Assembly (NCBI GenBank): GCA_035506275.1
Contig: DATJPT010000005.1
Location: 1-64,000 of the forward strand
Reading direction: 5' to 3'
DNA length: 64,000 bases
From: Bacteroidota bacterium
GTDB taxonomy: Bacteria > Bacteroidota > Ignavibacteria > UBA10030 > UBA8401
Part shown: piece after piece, positions 9,610 to 18,844 of the stretch
Layout of the letters: the number at the start of each line of letters is the position of its first letter
How positions within the stretch are numbered: position 1 is the stretch's first letter
Made by a program: the position numbers and the translations under genes
The notes under the pieces: generated by a model
Told to the model about the DNA's origin: nothing
The model's database searches: none
What the model saw: only the letters and a program-made list of their open reading frames with translations

Positions 9610-10029
9610 ATGACGACTCAGCAGATTAAACCGCCGGAAGGGACAAAGATCGTTGAAGGGGAAATAGCCGATTATTGGATGGATGAAGCGGGGATTCTCT
9701 ACTCTCTCTCAAAAAGTCCGAGGCGTACGATAAGGAACATCACGGAGAATGTCGCGCTGGTCAAACGGATCACCGGCGGAAAGAAGGCGCCGCTGTTGAT
9801 CTATCTGAGCAATTCTCCGGTCCCCGACAAAGAGACGCAGCGATTTTCTACCGAGCAGCTGCCGAACGTTTATACCGCCATGGCCATGGTATCCAAACCG
9901 GGGCTGGCACAATTCATCATGAAACTCCTTTTCAAGCTCAAGCCGCCGCCGATACCGATGAGATCGTTTTCAAACGATATCGAAGCGAGAGCGTGGCTGC
10001 TGCAATTTTGTCGACCGCCTGCCCGCTAA
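9610..10029 (+). CDS. Small STAS/SEC14-like hypothetical protein
   Basis: This 139-residue protein has no signal peptide. Its pattern (EIADYWMDEAGILYSLSKSP, then a central LLIYLSNSP strand and a closing DIEARAWLLQF helix) resembles the small cytoplasmic STAS/SEC14-like group (DUF7793 and relatives). It follows the RBBP9-type gene by 36 bases on the same strand and likely belongs to the same transcript as 8085-9573. A similar but not closely alike protein is encoded at 8085. I cannot assign a function. Confidence 0.7.
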   Translation: MTTQQIKPPEGTKIVEGEIADYWMDEAGILYSLSKSPRRTIRNITENVALVKRITGGKKAPLLIYLSNSPVPDKETQRFSTEQLPNVYTAMAMVSKPGLAQFIMKLLFKLKPPPIPMRSFSNDIEARAWLLQFCRPPAR

Positions 10030-10187
10030 TCGAAAAGAGCGAACCGGATGAAACGTTCGAGGTTTTTCCTGATCATTGAGACGGCGCGAGCATCCTTCCC
10101 TTCAGCAACGTCATCCCGTGGTTTATCGCTCATCTCTTCGTCGGAGAAGATCAATACTCCCCCGAAATAATTTTCAGGAAGCCGGTT

Positions 10188-10652
10188 CTACGCTCCTCCC
10201 TGTTTCACGTTCTGCTCCCCGCCCGGAAAAAATCGGATATCAAGCGACCATGCGCCGGCACCGACGATAAGGAGATAGGTCACGCTCAGCAGCATTGCAT
10301 AGTCGGTTTTGGCATCGCTGACCATGAACCAGAAGCCCTGCTCCGGCCGAAACAACTCGGGAATTTTTGTCGTCGCAATGGCCATCAGCATGATAATGAG
10401 GAGCGGAATGCTTGCAAGCCGGGTGAAGAGGCCGAGTATCACCGCCGCTCCGCAGATGATCTCGAAGGTTCCGACAAAGTGGGCCATGAATTCGGGAGAA
10501 GGAAATCCTATTTTCGTAAACCGAAGGACGCCGAGTTTGGGGTCGATGAATTTCAAGATGCCCTGCGTGAAAAAAATCAGTCCTACGGCAAAGCGGATCA
10601 ATATTGCCGCGCTGGAAGCCCGGGTCGAAGCGGCGCGTTGAAACAGGTTCAT
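10188..10652 (-). CDS. DoxX family membrane protein
   Basis: This 154-residue protein has four predicted membrane helices and the DoxX landmarks: LIRFAVGLIFFTQGILKF in helix 1, the FEIICGAAVILGLFTRLAS motif in the middle, and a conserved acidic/aromatic loop before helix 4. DoxX proteins accompany quinone-linked thiosulphate oxidation in some archaea and redox stress responses in bacteria, but most members have no assigned role. The gene converges with the small STAS-like gene ending at 10029. Function here is undetermined. Confidence 0.88.
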   Translation of the reverse strand: MNLFQRAASTRASSAAILIRFAVGLIFFTQGILKFIDPKLGVLRFTKIGFPSPEFMAHFVGTFEIICGAAVILGLFTRLASIPLLIIMLMAIATTKIPELFRPEQGFWFMVSDAKTDYAMLLSVTYLLIVGAGAWSLDIRFFPGGEQNVKQGGA

Positions 10653-10936
10653 GACTTATCCTTTCACGAGATTGATTGATAGCCTGACTATCTGCAAAGC
10701 TGCGACAACCAGAATAACAACAACCGAAAAACAAAAGTTCGGATGTGAATGGCCGTCAATTCAGAACATCTGCAAACTGCTGAGAGGATCCCTGACAAGA
10801 AAAATCGCCGACATTCAACATGATAGTCTCCGTGTCTGCAGAAAGCTTTTTGATGTAATCCCAAAATTCCCTATCTTAGGGCGAGTCCCCTATCGAAGGG
10901 GAAGAATCATTGTACGGCCGGAGTGGAGGAGTGCCA

Positions 10937-13570
10937 ATGCGGACCTCCTGCGATCGATTTGCGGGTCTGAGAAAATGCAGCTGGATATTCGCGGCGGCCA
11001 TTTTCATCTTTACGGGGAGTTCAACCCTTTTTGCGCAAGTCCTTCCTTCGGAACACTGGGACCTCACCGGCGAATTCAAATCGTACATCCACGAATCGTG
11101 GACAACAGAGCACGGGCTCCCGCAGAATATCATCACTGCCATCGCTCAGACGCCGGACGGTTATCTCTGGCTTGGAACACAACTGGGCCTTGTTCGTTTC
11201 GACGGGGTCTCCTTCAAGACATTCGACCGCTACAACACTCCGCAAATGGTGAACGAATTCGTCCGGCGGCTTGCCGTTGCCGGCGACAGCTCGCTGTGGG
11301 TCGGAACCGACCACGGCGGCTTGATCTCTTATCGCGACGGAATCATCGCTGCAAGCAAACTCACGGACAGTCTGAGCGTCGGGGGGGTGCGCGTCCTTTG
11401 CGCGGGAACCGGCCGCACCCTTTGGGCCGCCATCCCAGGCCTCGGCGTCTGGAAGAACGACGGGAACCAATGGAGCCCGGTCGTTTCCTCGAGGCCGCTG
11501 ACTTCGTCGCGCGCGGCATTTGCGGACCTGGACGGAACGCTCTGGCTCGGTGAACAAGGCGCCCTGGTCCACATCATAGGCGATTCAACGGTATGGTACG
11601 ATTCACGGCAGGGAATGCCCGGATCCCAGGTCCTCTCGATCGACCGGGCGCCGAACGGCGCTCTTCTTATCGGGACGCTCCAGGACGGACTTTATCGTCT
11701 CTTGAAAAACAAGTTCGTTCCGCTCCCCGAGGGGGCTGAATTACAGCATGCCGATGTCACCGCGATGTGCAATGACCCGCACGGGGGCGTCTGGGTCGGC
11801 TGTTTCGACAAGGGGCTGTACTTTTATGACGGCGCTTCAGTGAAGCAATGCATTGCGAATGTTTCCAGTCCTCCCCTTCGCATCCTCTCGATCGCATACG
11901 ACAACGAAGGGAGTCTCTGGTTCGGAACCTCGGGGGACGGGCTGCATCGCTTCCGGCGCAGCGCGGTCCGGTATCTGCAGCCGATCAGCAATGAGATTTC
12001 CTCGCAGGTCTGGGCTGTCTTGCTGCGCGGCGGCGAAATGTGGCTGGGAACAAGGGAACACGGGCTGCGCTGCATCGTCGGGGGAAAAATTGTCGTTCCC
12101 CCGATGCCGAAAAAACTGGCATCGGCAACCATCAGTTCCCTGTTGGACACCCATGACGGGAGCTTATGGGTCGGCTGCGAGGATGGATTGTTCAGGAGAT
12201 CAGCCGGCACAACAACCGAAATAATGATGCCTGACGGCCGGCCGTTCTCGAACGTGTACGCGCTTTTGCAGGATCACACCGGGACGATCTGGATCGGAGG
12301 AGAAGGCCTCTTCACGCTGAAGAACAATTCCCCCAAAAAGATCGAAGGAATGCCGTCAAGCTTTTCCGTCAATTATCTGCTCGAGGACAGAGACCACAAC
12401 CTCTGGATCGGCTCGGACGCTAACGGCGTCGGCCTTCTCTCGAACAACAAGATCTCCTTTTTCACAAAAGACAGCGGCGTCACGAGCAATACGATCCTCT
12501 GTTTGTACGAGGGGACGGGGGGAGAGATTTGGGCGGGAACTGAAGGAGGGGGGCTTAGCATCTACAAGAACGGGCGCTGGGGATCGTTCACCACCGACAA
12601 CGGATTGATCGACAATTACGTCAACACGATCATTCCGGCGGATGACACCACGATCTGGATGTCGACCAACCGTGGATTGTTCGGCGCTCCGGCGCATTCG
12701 ATCATCGATGTTGCCGAAGGGCGTGCGGCACGGTGCGAGGGGACGTCGATCGAGTCGCACGACGGGCTGCAAACGATCGAATTCGGCGGAGGGCTGCAGA
12801 CGTGTTCCGCCAAAACTGCCGATGGAACTCTCTGGTTCGTCAGCTTAAAAGGACTGGTCGGATACAATCCGCGGGAACGAAAACAGAAGTTGCCTGCGCC
12901 CCAGGTGCACATCGAATCCATCGTTGTGAACGGTCAGCGTCAGCAGGCATCCAACGGCGCCGAATTTGACCCCGGTGTCGCATCCATCCAGTTCGAATAC
13001 GCGGGCCTCAGTTATATTAATCCCCCCGCCATGCGGTACCGGTATTCTTTGGAAGGGTTCGATAAAAAATGGATCGACGGGGGAAGCCGGCACGAGGTCA
13101 TGTACACGAACCTCGCCCCCGGAACGTATATCTTCCGTGTCCTCGCTGCGAACAGCGACGGGGTCTGGAGCACGCGCGACGCATCGCTCCGGTTCACGAT
13201 CCTTCCTCACTTCTGGCAAACGGGGCTGTTCAATTTTTTCGCCTTCGTTGTTCTGATCTCGGTCATCCTCGGGATCTTTCGGATTCGTGTCAGGCAGATC
13301 TTAAAGAGAGAAGAAGATCTGAAGCGGCGGATCGATGAAGCGCTGGTGAACATCAAAATGCTTCACGGCCTGATCCCAATTTGTGCGAACTGCAAAAAGA
13401 TCCGCGACGACAAGGGATTCTGGAACGACGTCGCGCAATACATCAGTGAACACTCCGAGGCCGTCATGACCCACGGGTTGTGCCCCGAGTGTTCCGAAAA
13501 ATTATATGGAGAGGAATTGAGAAGGATACGGGCAAAGAAAGAAAGCGGAGGGTCCGCGGCATCCTCGTAA
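10937..13570 (+). CDS. Two-component-type propeller sensor with Y_Y_Y domain and CxxC tail, no kinase
   Basis: The 877-residue protein has a signal peptide (roughly residues 1-34, ending TLFAQ) and more than ten Reg_prop repeats (GYLWLGTQLGLVRFDG, SLWVGTDHGGL, TIWIGGEGLF and others). These form the double seven-bladed periplasmic sensor of hybrid two-component systems. A Y_Y_Y domain follows (about 660-755, YRYSLEGFDKKWIDG), then one membrane helix (FFAFVVLISVILGIF) and a short coiled coil. The usual histidine kinase is absent. Instead the chain ends in a module with two CxxC pairs (IPICANCKKIRDD and HGLCPECSEKLY), common at the C-terminus of PAS or receiver proteins and probably metal-binding. 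The start at 10937 follows GGAGGAG; an earlier ATG at 10910 lacks such a site. The output mechanism is unclear. Confidence 0.88.
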   Translation: MRTSCDRFAGLRKCSWIFAAAIFIFTGSSTLFAQVLPSEHWDLTGEFKSYIHESWTTEHGLPQNIITAIAQTPDGYLWLGTQLGLVRFDGVSFKTFDRYNTPQMVNEFVRRLAVAGDSSLWVGTDHGGLISYRDGIIAASKLTDSLSVGGVRVLCAGTGRTLWAAIPGLGVWKNDGNQWSPVVSSRPLTSSRAAFADLDGTLWLGEQGALVHIIGDSTVWYDSRQGMPGSQVLSIDRAPNGALLIGTLQDGLYRLLKNKFVPLPEGAELQHADVTAMCNDPHGGVWVGCFDKGLYFYDGASVKQCIANVSSPPLRILSIAYDNEGSLWFGTSGDGLHRFRRSAVRYLQPISNEISSQVWAVLLRGGEMWLGTREHGLRCIVGGKIVVPPMPKKLASATISSLLDTHDGSLWVGCEDGLFRRSAGTTTEIMMPDGRPFSNVYALLQDHTGTIWIGGEGLFTLKNNSPKKIEGMPSSFSVNYLLEDRDHNLWIGSDANGVGLLSNNKISFFTKDSGVTSNTILCLYEGTGGEIWAGTEGGGLSIYKNGRWGSFTTDNGLIDNYVNTIIPADDTTIWMSTNRGLFGAPAHSIIDVAEGRAARCEGTSIESHDGLQTIEFGGGLQTCSAKTADGTLWFVSLKGLVGYNPRERKQKLPAPQVHIESIVVNGQRQQASNGAEFDPGVASIQFEYAGLSYINPPAMRYRYSLEGFDKKWIDGGSRHEVMYTNLAPGTYIFRVLAANSDGVWSTRDASLRFTILPHFWQTGLFNFFAFVVLISVILGIFRIRVRQILKREEDLKRRIDEALVNIKMLHGLIPICANCKKIRDDKGFWNDVAQYISEHSEAVMTHGLCPECSEKLYGEELRRIRAKKESGGSAASS

Positions 13571-13586
13571 CGCCGGGACGAACAAG

Positions 13587-13626
13587 AACAAAACAGCCCT
13601 CGCAACTTCCCGAGGGCTGTTTTGTT
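13587..13626. terminator. Strong bidirectional rho-independent terminator
   Basis: A perfect 16-bp stem (13587-13602 pairs with 13611-13626, core CAGCCCTCG/CGAGGGCTG) closes an 8-base loop. It is flanked by A-runs on the left and T-runs on the right. It sits between two convergent genes ending at 13570 and 13644 and should terminate both. Confidence 0.9.
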
Positions 13627-13643
13627 TTGAGGATCGCCTGCGT

Positions 13644-14729
13644 CTATTTCATCAACAGCAACTTCTTCGTTTCCGAATAACTTCCTGCCTGGAGCCTGTA
13701 GAGGTACACACCGCTCGGCAAACTCGATGCATCGAAACGGACAGAGTATGTTCCCGCATCTTTGGTCTCGTTGACGAGCGTGGCAACTTTCCTGCCCAGC
13801 ACATCATACACCTGCAACGAAACAAACTGGTGCGAGGGGACGGTGTACGAAATGTTCGTCGAAGGGTTGAACGGGTTCGGGTAATTTTGCGCAAGCGAGA
13901 ACGTGCTGACAACGCCCGCCGGCTTTTCCGCTACGAACACGGCCGTGTTCACGACCTCGGTAAAATTGATGTTTTTCACCGGTATCGACCCCGAGGTCTG
14001 GTTGTTGAATTTTGCGCTGACGTTCGCTTGATGTCCCTCTCCCGTGTACCAGGTGAACGATATCAACGTATCGTTGGGGATGGATCCTCCGGACCCGACA
14101 AACTGGATGACGAGCACGTTCGTCTCTCGCAGGCATGAGAAGGTTCCGCCGGGAATCGTAATGCTGCCGTAGGCATCGAAGGTAGAAGTTGTCGTCTGGA
14201 TCTCGGAGGAACTTGCTCCGGTCGATATCGTGTCCGCCGATTTCGTGACTGTTCCCAGAACGATAGGAAGGAGCGCAATCAGCGTGTTGGTCTTCTTCAC
14301 AAACGTGGTATCGAATGCCCCTTCATGCACAGATTCCGTCCCGCCGAGGGTGAGGAAGGAATCGGGAACAATGCGGAAGTAGGAGGTAACGCTTATCGTG
14401 CCGCTGGAATCGGAGACGCTCGACACCGTCGCGTTCGTGGCCGACGGAAAGTCTCCGCCAAACGGCGTCGAGGAAGGCGCCTGGTTCACCGAGACCGAGG
14501 TGTCGACGAACGTTACAGACGGCAATGTCCAGGATTGGGCGGACGAAGTCTCGGCGGTCCCGACGTTCATCGTTCCGGAAGTGGTGTCCCCCGCGCTGAT
14601 ACTTTTCTGCGACTTTCCTGCACCGAAGAGATTGAGCAGGGTAGACGAGGTGAGGGTGATGGGCGTTTGTGCCCACGACGGCGCAATGCTGAAAGCGAGG
14701 AGGGCCAAAAAAAGAAAAAATGTTTTCAT
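13644..14729 (-). CDS. Secreted protein with T9SS type A sorting domain
   Basis: The 361-residue product starts MKTFFLFLALLAFSIAPSWA, a clear signal peptide. A central region rich in Thr, Ser and Gly (about 20-270) has no family I recognise. It ends with a T9SS type A domain: LAQNYPNPFNPSTNISY, then VYDVLGRKVATLV and KKLLLMK. AAGGAAG precedes the ATG at 14729 at suitable spacing; a longer frame from 14777 is not needed. The central part looks like a beta-rich, Thr/Ser-decorated surface domain. A short inverted repeat (14764-14779) lies upstream and could be an operator. The gene converges with the propeller sensor across a shared terminator. Confidence 0.88.
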   Translation of the reverse strand: MKTFFLFLALLAFSIAPSWAQTPITLTSSTLLNLFGAGKSQKSISAGDTTSGTMNVGTAETSSAQSWTLPSVTFVDTSVSVNQAPSSTPFGGDFPSATNATVSSVSDSSGTISVTSYFRIVPDSFLTLGGTESVHEGAFDTTFVKKTNTLIALLPIVLGTVTKSADTISTGASSSEIQTTTSTFDAYGSITIPGGTFSCLRETNVLVIQFVGSGGSIPNDTLISFTWYTGEGHQANVSAKFNNQTSGSIPVKNINFTEVVNTAVFVAEKPAGVVSTFSLAQNYPNPFNPSTNISYTVPSHQFVSLQVYDVLGRKVATLVNETKDAGTYSVRFDASSLPSGVYLYRLQAGSYSETKKLLLMK

Positions 14730-15339
14730 CGAACAAACTTCCTTTCGATACATTAAAAAATACGTTTGGTTAGCCAAACATTATGCAACAAGAAATTCCG
14801 CGAACATCGGCAAAGGCGATCAAGGAATGGCCCCGAAGATACAACACGGCGCTGGAGCCCCGGAAATAATTGTAAACGTTGAGATGGATGGCAAACGGCT
14901 TACGTTATATTGTACTTTCTTTGACGCATAATGTCAAGAAAATGAATCGTTATGAAAACATTTTCGTGTTCCGGGTCACGAACAGTGTTGAAAAGTTTTA
15001 CACTTCTTCAAAAAAAGGAATAAATGCTCCGCTGCAGTTGTCTAATTCATCTAGCAGCCATAAAAAAAATATAAAATTGGAGCCAGCGGAGGGAGATCGG
15101 GTGATTTCATTGAAGGCACGGCTTGCCGAATCTATCACCTCGGATTTGATCGGCACGCAGCGATGGACGAAGCCAGTCCCGAAACAACATCCTCGGCCAA
15201 GGCATTCGAGCGCGTTTTCATCCGCTTTAACGCTGAAAAACGTTTCACCGCTGGTGCTTCATTCGGCGGGGTGAATTCACTATATTCCTAACAACCACGG
15301 AGGCCTCATCGATCTCTAGCGACGATTTTCTCACAACTC
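14730..15339. other. Divergent intergenic region upstream of the cytochrome operon
   Basis: This region separates the minus-strand T9SS gene from the plus-strand cytochrome operon. It is AT-rich around 14900-15080 (including long A-runs near 15061), as expected for promoters in both directions. GGAGG at about 15299-15303 lies before the operon, but no ATG follows at a useful distance. A frame from 14879 to 15274 has no recognisable protein and atypical composition, so I do not call it. Confidence 0.45.
14764..14779. promoter_or_regulatory. Possible operator palindrome GTTTGG-TTAG-CCAAAC
   Basis: A perfect 6-bp inverted repeat with a 4-base spacer lies 35 bases upstream of the ATG of the minus-strand T9SS gene, in an AT-rich stretch where its promoter would be. 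It could be a repressor site or simply a small hairpin in the leader. No cognate regulator is adjacent. Confidence 0.2.
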
Positions 15340-16233
15340 TTGTGTTCACCCGTGAACGGTTTTTCCCACAGGATCTTTGTCTTCTTTCTTTTTATCTCAG
15401 CCATCAGCGCAGCGATTGCGATCTGGCTCCGCAATAACGACTACTACCTTTCTTCGCTCGACCAGCGCCCGTTTCATCCGCGTTACGAGCTCTTGAAGCC
15501 CAGTGGCAGGGAAAGCCACGGCTACGGGGTCGTAGGAACGGCGATGATCATCGTCGGCGTGGCGACCTATTCATCGCGCAAACGGATGAGGACGTTAGTC
15601 AACCTCGGAAAGATCAAATACTTCCTCGAGTTCCATATTTTTCTCTGCCTGCTTGGGCCGGTGCTTGTCGTTTACCACACCACATTCAAATTCGGCGGCC
15701 TGGTGGCGGTCGCGTTCTGGAGCATGACCGCTGTCGTATTCAGCGGGTTCATCGGAAGGTACCTCTATCAGCACATCCCGAAAAACATCGAGGGACATGA
15801 GCTATCGATGAAAGAGCTCGATGCAGAACGCGTCCGGCTGACGGAATCACTCCGGACGCAATTCCACGTGCCGGAGGAATTCCTTCATTCGATTGACACC
15901 ATCGGCATTCATGATTCCGAAGTGGAGAAGGCCGGTTTGATGAAGTTTCTCTGGATGATGCTTCGGTCGGATTTTTCGCGTTTCGGGCGAATGCAACGGA
16001 TTCGCGGCATCGTTCATCATTACTCGATCGACATGCATTCGTCCAGGGATCTCCTCCATGTCGTCAACGAGCGCATTCTCCTCCGCCAGCGCATCCTTCT
16101 GCTGGAAAAGGTCCAGCGTCTATTTCATTATTGGCACGTCGTCCATCTCCCCTTTTCGCTCGTGATGTTTGCCATCCTCGTCATTCATATCGGCGTTGCT
16201 GTCGCATTCGGTTATACCTGGGTCTGGCAATGA
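15340..16233 (+). CDS. Di-haem cytochrome b-like inner-membrane protein (ferric-reductase-like)
   Basis: This 297-residue protein has about five membrane helices: 10-30, 62-80, 95-115, 118-140 and 265-293. Helix 3 carries His99 and His113 and helix 5 carries His266/His269 and His283. This is the spacing expected for two stacked b-type haems with bis-His ligation, as in ferric-reductase and cytochrome b561-like proteins. A soluble loop of about 120 residues (145-262) separates helices 4 and 5. It is the first gene of an operon encoding two multihaem cytochromes, a beta-barrel and a flavo-iron-sulphur protein, so it probably passes electrons between the cytoplasmic side and periplasmic cytochromes. 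The start is uncertain: TTG at 15340 or GTG at 15352, neither with a clear ribosome site. Confidence 0.75.
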   Translation: MCSPVNGFSHRIFVFFLFISAISAAIAIWLRNNDYYLSSLDQRPFHPRYELLKPSGRESHGYGVVGTAMIIVGVATYSSRKRMRTLVNLGKIKYFLEFHIFLCLLGPVLVVYHTTFKFGGLVAVAFWSMTAVVFSGFIGRYLYQHIPKNIEGHELSMKELDAERVRLTESLRTQFHVPEEFLHSIDTIGIHDSEVEKAGLMKFLWMMLRSDFSRFGRMQRIRGIVHHYSIDMHSSRDLLHVVNERILLRQRILLLEKVQRLFHYWHVVHLPFSLVMFAILVIHIGVAVAFGYTWVWQ

Positions 16234-16309
16234 ACAACATCAATCTCGCAGAAAATTATCGTTGCGTTTGTTTGTCGATGCGTCATCAGGCAGCGCCGGG
16301 AAGACCGGA

Positions 16310-17959
16310 ATGAACCGGGCTCTCTTTTTTCTTTTCCTGAGCACAAGCATTCCGTTGAGTTTAGCCGCCGCGCAAATTTCCCCCGGCGAGTTGATCGCGG
16401 GCCACGCACGCTGGGAAGGGGTGGAAAACTGCACCGCCTGCCATACGGTTGGAAAATCGCTCTCCAATGACAGATGTTTGAGCTGTCACGCGGAGATCGA
16501 TTCGAGGGTGAAAGCAAAGGAGGGTTTTCACGCAACGGTCAGCGCGAAGCTGTGCGAGGAATGTCACAAAGAGCATCATGGAAGGAAATTCCAGATCATC
16601 CGGTTCGATACCACGGCGTTCGATCACGCGACGGTGGGATTCACTCTCGACGGGAAACATCGGACCATCGGATGCCGGCAGTGCCATACGAAAAAAACGC
16701 TTGCAGCCGAGGATATCCTCACGCTATCGGACGGGCGAAAGAACCGTACTTATTTGGGATTGTCGCCGCGCTGCAGTACGTGCCATGAGGACAAGCACCG
16801 CGGTCAGTTTGAAGGAAAAGAATGCTCGGCGTGCCACGATACCGAAAAGTGGAAGCCCGCGCCGAAGTTCTCGCACGATCAGTCCAGCTATCCGCTGACG
16901 GGAAAACACAAATCCGTCGATTGCCAGCGCTGCCACAAACCCGGGACCGACGAGTTCAAAACCGTCCGGTATGTTCATATGGAATTCGCTTCCTGCCGGT
17001 CGTGTCATGCCGACCCGCACAAAGGAAAGTTCAAACAGGAATGCGCCTCATGCCACTCAACCGAAGACTTTCACACGGTAACGAAAAAAGTGTTCGACCA
17101 CGACACGACGAGGTTTCCGTTGAAAGGAAAACACGCTCTCATGAAATGCGAAGGGTGCCATGAGAAGAACAACAACAAGAAGAATGCCAGCGGCGAGCTC
17201 GGGTTCCATATCACCAAATTTCAGCGCTGTGCCGACTGCCATGCCGATGCGCACGCCGGGCAGTTCGCGAACCGCATAGACGGCGGCCGATGCGAATCGT
17301 GCCATACGGAAGATGATTTTCTCCGGGTGACCTACTCGGTCGCCGACCACCGGAAAGCCCGGTTCTTATTGACCGGGGCACACGTTGCCGTTCCCTGTGC
17401 TGCATGTCATGCCGCTCAAAAAGTTAATGCGAAAAGTACCAGGCAATTCATTTGGGAAAAGTCGCCTCAGTGCACCACGTGCCATGAGGATATTCACAAG
17501 GGACAATTCGAGAAGAAAATGCCCAAGGGGTGCGAGACGTGTCACAGCGTTGAATCGTGGAATTCGCTTCTCTTTTCTCATGAGCAAACTCGTTTTCCTC
17601 TAAAAGGAAAACATGCGGCGGTAGCGTGCGAAAAATGCCACACACGGCCGAACAACTCGGCGACGCTCCCCGTGCAGTACACGGGGGTGGGGCTCGAGTG
17701 CATCGCGTGCCACAAGGACGAGCATGAAGGGCAGTTTGCAAAACGGGGAACGACCGACTGCAGCCCGTGTCACAATGCGGAAGCATGGAAGTCACTGGTC
17801 TTCAACCATAACCGGCAATCGCGGTATGAGCTCACGGGAAAGCATCTTGCAGTCGCGTGTGAAAAATGCCATCCGAAAGTCGAAATGAATGAGCGGAAGG
17901 TTGTGAGATACAAGCCGCTGGGAATGGAGTGTGCGGACTGTCATGCGGGGAAAATGTAG
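16310..17959 (+). CDS. 20-haem c-type cytochrome
   Basis: The 549-residue exported protein has a signal peptide (MNRALFFLFLSTSIPLSLAAA) and twenty CxxCH haem c motifs (CTACH, CLSCH, CEECH, CRQCH and so on to CADCH near the C-terminus). Five consecutive units of about 75-100 residues each hold three haems in the same order: CxxCH-x-D-x-H-x-G-x-F, then CxxCH with a following W or F, then F-x-H and Y/F-x-L-T/K-G-K-H before a third CxxCH. The extra conserved His residues outside CxxCH can serve as distal ligands. It follows the cytochrome b-like gene by 76 bases and precedes the 10-haem gene. A periplasmic or outer-membrane-spanning electron-wire role is inferred. The start at 16310 is fixed by the signal peptide; the frame is open further upstream. 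Confidence 0.92.
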   Translation: MNRALFFLFLSTSIPLSLAAAQISPGELIAGHARWEGVENCTACHTVGKSLSNDRCLSCHAEIDSRVKAKEGFHATVSAKLCEECHKEHHGRKFQIIRFDTTAFDHATVGFTLDGKHRTIGCRQCHTKKTLAAEDILTLSDGRKNRTYLGLSPRCSTCHEDKHRGQFEGKECSACHDTEKWKPAPKFSHDQSSYPLTGKHKSVDCQRCHKPGTDEFKTVRYVHMEFASCRSCHADPHKGKFKQECASCHSTEDFHTVTKKVFDHDTTRFPLKGKHALMKCEGCHEKNNNKKNASGELGFHITKFQRCADCHADAHAGQFANRIDGGRCESCHTEDDFLRVTYSVADHRKARFLLTGAHVAVPCAACHAAQKVNAKSTRQFIWEKSPQCTTCHEDIHKGQFEKKMPKGCETCHSVESWNSLLFSHEQTRFPLKGKHAAVACEKCHTRPNNSATLPVQYTGVGLECIACHKDEHEGQFAKRGTTDCSPCHNAEAWKSLVFNHNRQSRYELTGKHLAVACEKCHPKVEMNERKVVRYKPLGMECADCHAGKM

Positions 17960-18025
17960 GAAGCAGGAATACAGAAGACAGAATACAGAATAAAGAGAAT
18001 GATCGTCCTTGGTCCACCAGATGAA

Positions 18026-18841
18026 ATGAGGAAGACTGTGAGATCTTTGATCGTTATACTGCTGCTTTTCTGTGCGCCAGCGCTTGCGCAGGACTCCCCG
18101 CACGGCAAATTGACGCACGAGTGTACCGACTGCCACACAACGAACGGCTGGACAACGATGGCCGATCCGATGAGATTCAATCACTCGGAAACCGGGTATC
18201 TCCTGGTGGGCCAGCACCGGACAACCGCGTGCAAAAGCTGTCACATCGATCTGCATTTTTCCGGCACGCCGAGAACATGCTATGCCTGTCATGCACGTGA
18301 CTATGACGATGCAGTCGCGGTCAATCACCGCGCCGCAGGGTTTACGACAGATTGCTCTCTTTGCCACTCGACTGCGTCGGCATCGTGGCAGGCGAGCTTT
18401 GATCACGACAGGACACAATTCCCGACGCGCGGGGCACATTATGCCGTCCCGTGCCTCCAGTGCCATATGAACAACCGTTTCCGCGGCACGCCGATCCAAT
18501 GCGACGCATGTCATCATAACGTCTATCTGACGGCGACGAATCCGCCGCACACCAACCTCAGCACCGACTGTGCAACGTGCCATCCGGCCCTGAGCTGGCA
18601 GCTTCCCTCGTTCATCCCGCACTCATATTTTCCGATCGGGTCGGGAGCGCGGCACTCTCCCCTTTCGACATGGAGAAGCTGCACGGATTGCCATCAGAAC
18701 TCCCAGAATTATCCCTCATCGTATTCGTCGTACGTCTGCTACAACTGCCACACGCATGCGCTGGCGACGATGAAAACAAGGCACGAAGGCGTCCCGGCGT
18801 ACGACCCGAACAAATGCTACAACTGTCATCCTTCGCCGTAA
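18026..18841 (+). CDS. 10-haem c-type cytochrome
   Basis: The 271-residue protein starts with a signal peptide (MRKTVRSLIVILLLFCAPAL) and contains ten CxxCH motifs (CTDCH, CKSCH, CYACH, CSLCH, CLQCH, CDACH, CATCH, CTDCH, CYNCH, CYNCH). The spacing echoes the 3-haem unit of the upstream 20-haem protein, for example F-N-H-x-x-T-G-Y-L-L-V-G-Q-H before CKSCH and F-D-H-x-x-T-x-F-P-T-R-G-A-H before CLQCH. The two probably arose from the same module. An in-frame ATG at 17999 would add nine residues; the shorter start gives the better signal peptide. The stop is 3 bases from the next ATG, so translation of the next gene is likely coupled. A role in passing electrons across the periplasm is inferred. 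Confidence 0.9.
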   Translation: MRKTVRSLIVILLLFCAPALAQDSPHGKLTHECTDCHTTNGWTTMADPMRFNHSETGYLLVGQHRTTACKSCHIDLHFSGTPRTCYACHARDYDDAVAVNHRAAGFTTDCSLCHSTASASWQASFDHDRTQFPTRGAHYAVPCLQCHMNNRFRGTPIQCDACHHNVYLTATNPPHTNLSTDCATCHPALSWQLPSFIPHSYFPIGSGARHSPLSTWRSCTDCHQNSQNYPSSYSSYVCYNCHTHALATMKTRHEGVPAYDPNKCYNCHPSP

Positions 18842-18844
18842 CGC

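Noticed and set aside
10651-11553. Plus-strand frame overlapping the propeller sensor start
   Set aside because: It is the shadow of the signal peptide and first blades of the sensor gene and has no ribosome site.
14879-15274. Plus-strand frame before the cytochrome operon
   Set aside because: Low-complexity AT-rich start, no domain, no ribosome site; it more likely covers promoter DNA.
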